Source: an uncultured Polyangiaceae bacterium (GTDB taxonomy: Bacteria > Myxococcota_A > Polyangia > Polyangiales > Houyiibacteriaceae). Taken from it: a stretch of DNA of 6,967 nucleotides. The translations under genes and the position numbers were made by a program. The stretch spans positions 1 through 6,967 of the forward strand of contig CAMYMX010000184.1 in NCBI GenBank assembly GCA_947259605.1, in the 5' to 3' direction. The notes beneath the pieces were generated by a model. That model had not been told where the DNA came from. It saw only the letters and a program-made list of their open reading frames with translations, and made no database searches. Shown piece by piece: positions 6,044 through 6,967 of this stretch; position 1 is the stretch's first letter; the number at the start of each line of letters is the position of its first letter.

Positions 6044-6967
6044 CCCAGGCATTCCACGAGCGATTGAGCGCGCTCGACGCTATCTTTCTAGACCTCGAGA
6101 ACGAAACCGCGTCCATGCACGTCGGTGCAGTGCTCCTCTTCGACGCGAAACCGCTGACGCTCGACAGCGGCGGGCTCGATATGGACCGTATTACCAAATA
6201 CACCCTGGCGGCGCTAGACACGATGCCACGCTACCGACAACGGCTCGCGTGGGTGCCCGGGTTTGGTCATCCGGTTTGGATCGAAGACGATCGATTCAAC
6301 ATCAATTACCACCTCCGCCACACGAGGCTTCCGCTTCCCGGAGACGAACGAATGCTCAAGCGCCTCGTGGGTAGGCTGTTCTCCCAGCGACTGGATCGGA
6401 GCCGGCCGCTCTGGGAGTTCTGGATCGTCGAGGGCATCGAGAACGACCAGTTCGCTTTGGTGGGCAAGGCGCATCACTGCATGGTCGATGGCGTCGCAGG
6501 TGTTGGGCTCATCGAGGCGCTGCTTCAGTTGACGCCTGTCGTTACGGAGAGAGAGCCGAGCTCGTGGACTCCGCGTCCTGCGCCAACTCGGAGGCAGCTC
6601 CTCCAGGCTGAGGTCAAGCATCGCATCAATGGTCTGCGGAAGCTTTCGCACTTCGGGCCCCGCATCCGGGAGAACTTCGGAGGCGTGGCGCGTGTGCTCC
6701 AATCGGGGATGAAGGCCGGTCCGGAGAGTCCTTTCACGGCGCCCGACATCAGCCCGTATCGTCGTTTCGACTGGACCGCGTTCGACCTCGATGAGGTGAA
6801 GGCCGTAAAGAACGCGCTTGGAGGCACCATCAACGACGTGGTTGTCGCGACGACGACGGCAGCCATCCGGCGTTTCCTCGAGGCGCGCGACTTGGACGTG
6901 GACTCCATGGAGGGTTTTCGCGCCTTTCTTCCCGTCAGCACGCGCAAGACCAGCGGCGGGCCGGCGG
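6040..6967 (+). CDS. Wax ester synthase/diacylglycerol acyltransferase (WS/DGAT), 3' end missing
   Basis: 309 residues are visible before the right edge; full family members are usually about 450-500. The enzyme joins an acyl-CoA to a fatty alcohol or diacylglycerol, giving storage wax esters or triacylglycerol, at the cytoplasmic membrane or lipid-body surface. Family landmarks appear in order: RLSALDAIFLDLE and MHVGAVLLF near the N-terminus (about 8-34), RPLWEFW (122-128), the catalytic HHCMVDG (145-151, matching HHxxxDG), TINDVVVA (263-270) and FLPVSTRK near the edge. All residues expected in the visible part are present. The start at ATG 6040 puts the conserved LSxLDAxFL motif about nine residues in, as is usual. 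GTG 6001, with GAGG 4 nt upstream, would add 13 residues and cannot be excluded. It is divergent from the SMT-like methyltransferase, which hints at linked lipid metabolism. Whether it favours waxes, triacylglycerol or another alcohol cannot be read. Confidence 0.93.
   Translation, partial: MTQAFHERLSALDAIFLDLENETASMHVGAVLLFDAKPLTLDSGGLDMDRITKYTLAALDTMPRYRQRLAWVPGFGHPVWIEDDRFNINYHLRHTRLPLPGDERMLKRLVGRLFSQRLDRSRPLWEFWIVEGIENDQFALVGKAHHCMVDGVAGVGLIEALLQLTPVVTEREPSSWTPRPAPTRRQLLQAEVKHRINGLRKLSHFGPRIRENFGGVARVLQSGMKAGPESPFTAPDISPYRRFDWTAFDLDEVKAVKNALGGTINDVVVATTTAAIRRFLEARDLDVDSMEGFRAFLPVSTRKTSGGPA

Noticed and set aside
6214..6947. Two minus-strand frames opposite the WS/DGAT gene (6214-6702 and 6525-6947)
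   Set aside because: Both are antisense to the catalytic and conserved motifs of a well-recognised enzyme.

Overview
The window is GC-rich, tightly packed bacterial chromosome, most like Myxococcota or a related former deltaproteobacterium. That placement is an inference. It rests on the gene mix: an exported DUF1501-type protein paired with a heme-motif lipoprotein, a sterol-methyltransferase-like enzyme, a WS/DGAT acyltransferase and a GAF-domain sensor of the 'DTPPE..FDDL' type. No rRNA, tRNA, CRISPR array, transposase or phage gene was seen.

Layout, left to right. (1) A GAF-domain protein runs off the left edge on the minus strand (1-369, N-terminal part only). (2) A divergent intergenic region of about 290 bp follows. 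Its only clear element is a good sigma70-type promoter, whose -10 sits against the next gene so that the mRNA is predicted to be leaderless. (3) A small exported or membrane protein of unknown function lies on the plus strand (661-1167). (4) Convergent to it is a two-gene minus-strand operon. The upstream gene (2513-4576) is a lipoprotein with divergent DUF1592/DUF1588/DUF1585-like regions and one CxxCH heme motif. The downstream gene (1192-2502) is a DUF1501-family protein with a twin-arginine-like signal. The two are 10 bp apart, and the Shine-Dalgarno sequence of the second overlaps the stop codon of the first. (5) A 258-bp gap holds an AT-rich leader for the operon and a small set of inverted repeats. 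(6) A sterol-C24-methyltransferase-like SAM enzyme is on the minus strand (4835-5848). (7) A 191-bp divergent promoter region follows. (8) A wax ester synthase/diacylglycerol acyltransferase (WS/DGAT) is on the plus strand from 6040 and runs off the right edge.

Two functional themes can be read. The lipoprotein/DUF1501 pair looks like an envelope module: both proteins are exported, they are co-transcribed and probably translationally coupled. Pairs of these domain families recur in Planctomycetes and Myxococcota, but their biochemistry is unknown. The divergent methyltransferase and WS/DGAT both suggest neutral-lipid or isoprenoid-lipid metabolism, though only their adjacency links them. No clear new defence or mobile system is present. 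The points most worth following are the heme lipoprotein/DUF1501 pair, the predicted leaderless gene, the tiny upstream ORF in front of the acyltransferase, and the loss of sterol-binding motifs in the methyltransferase.
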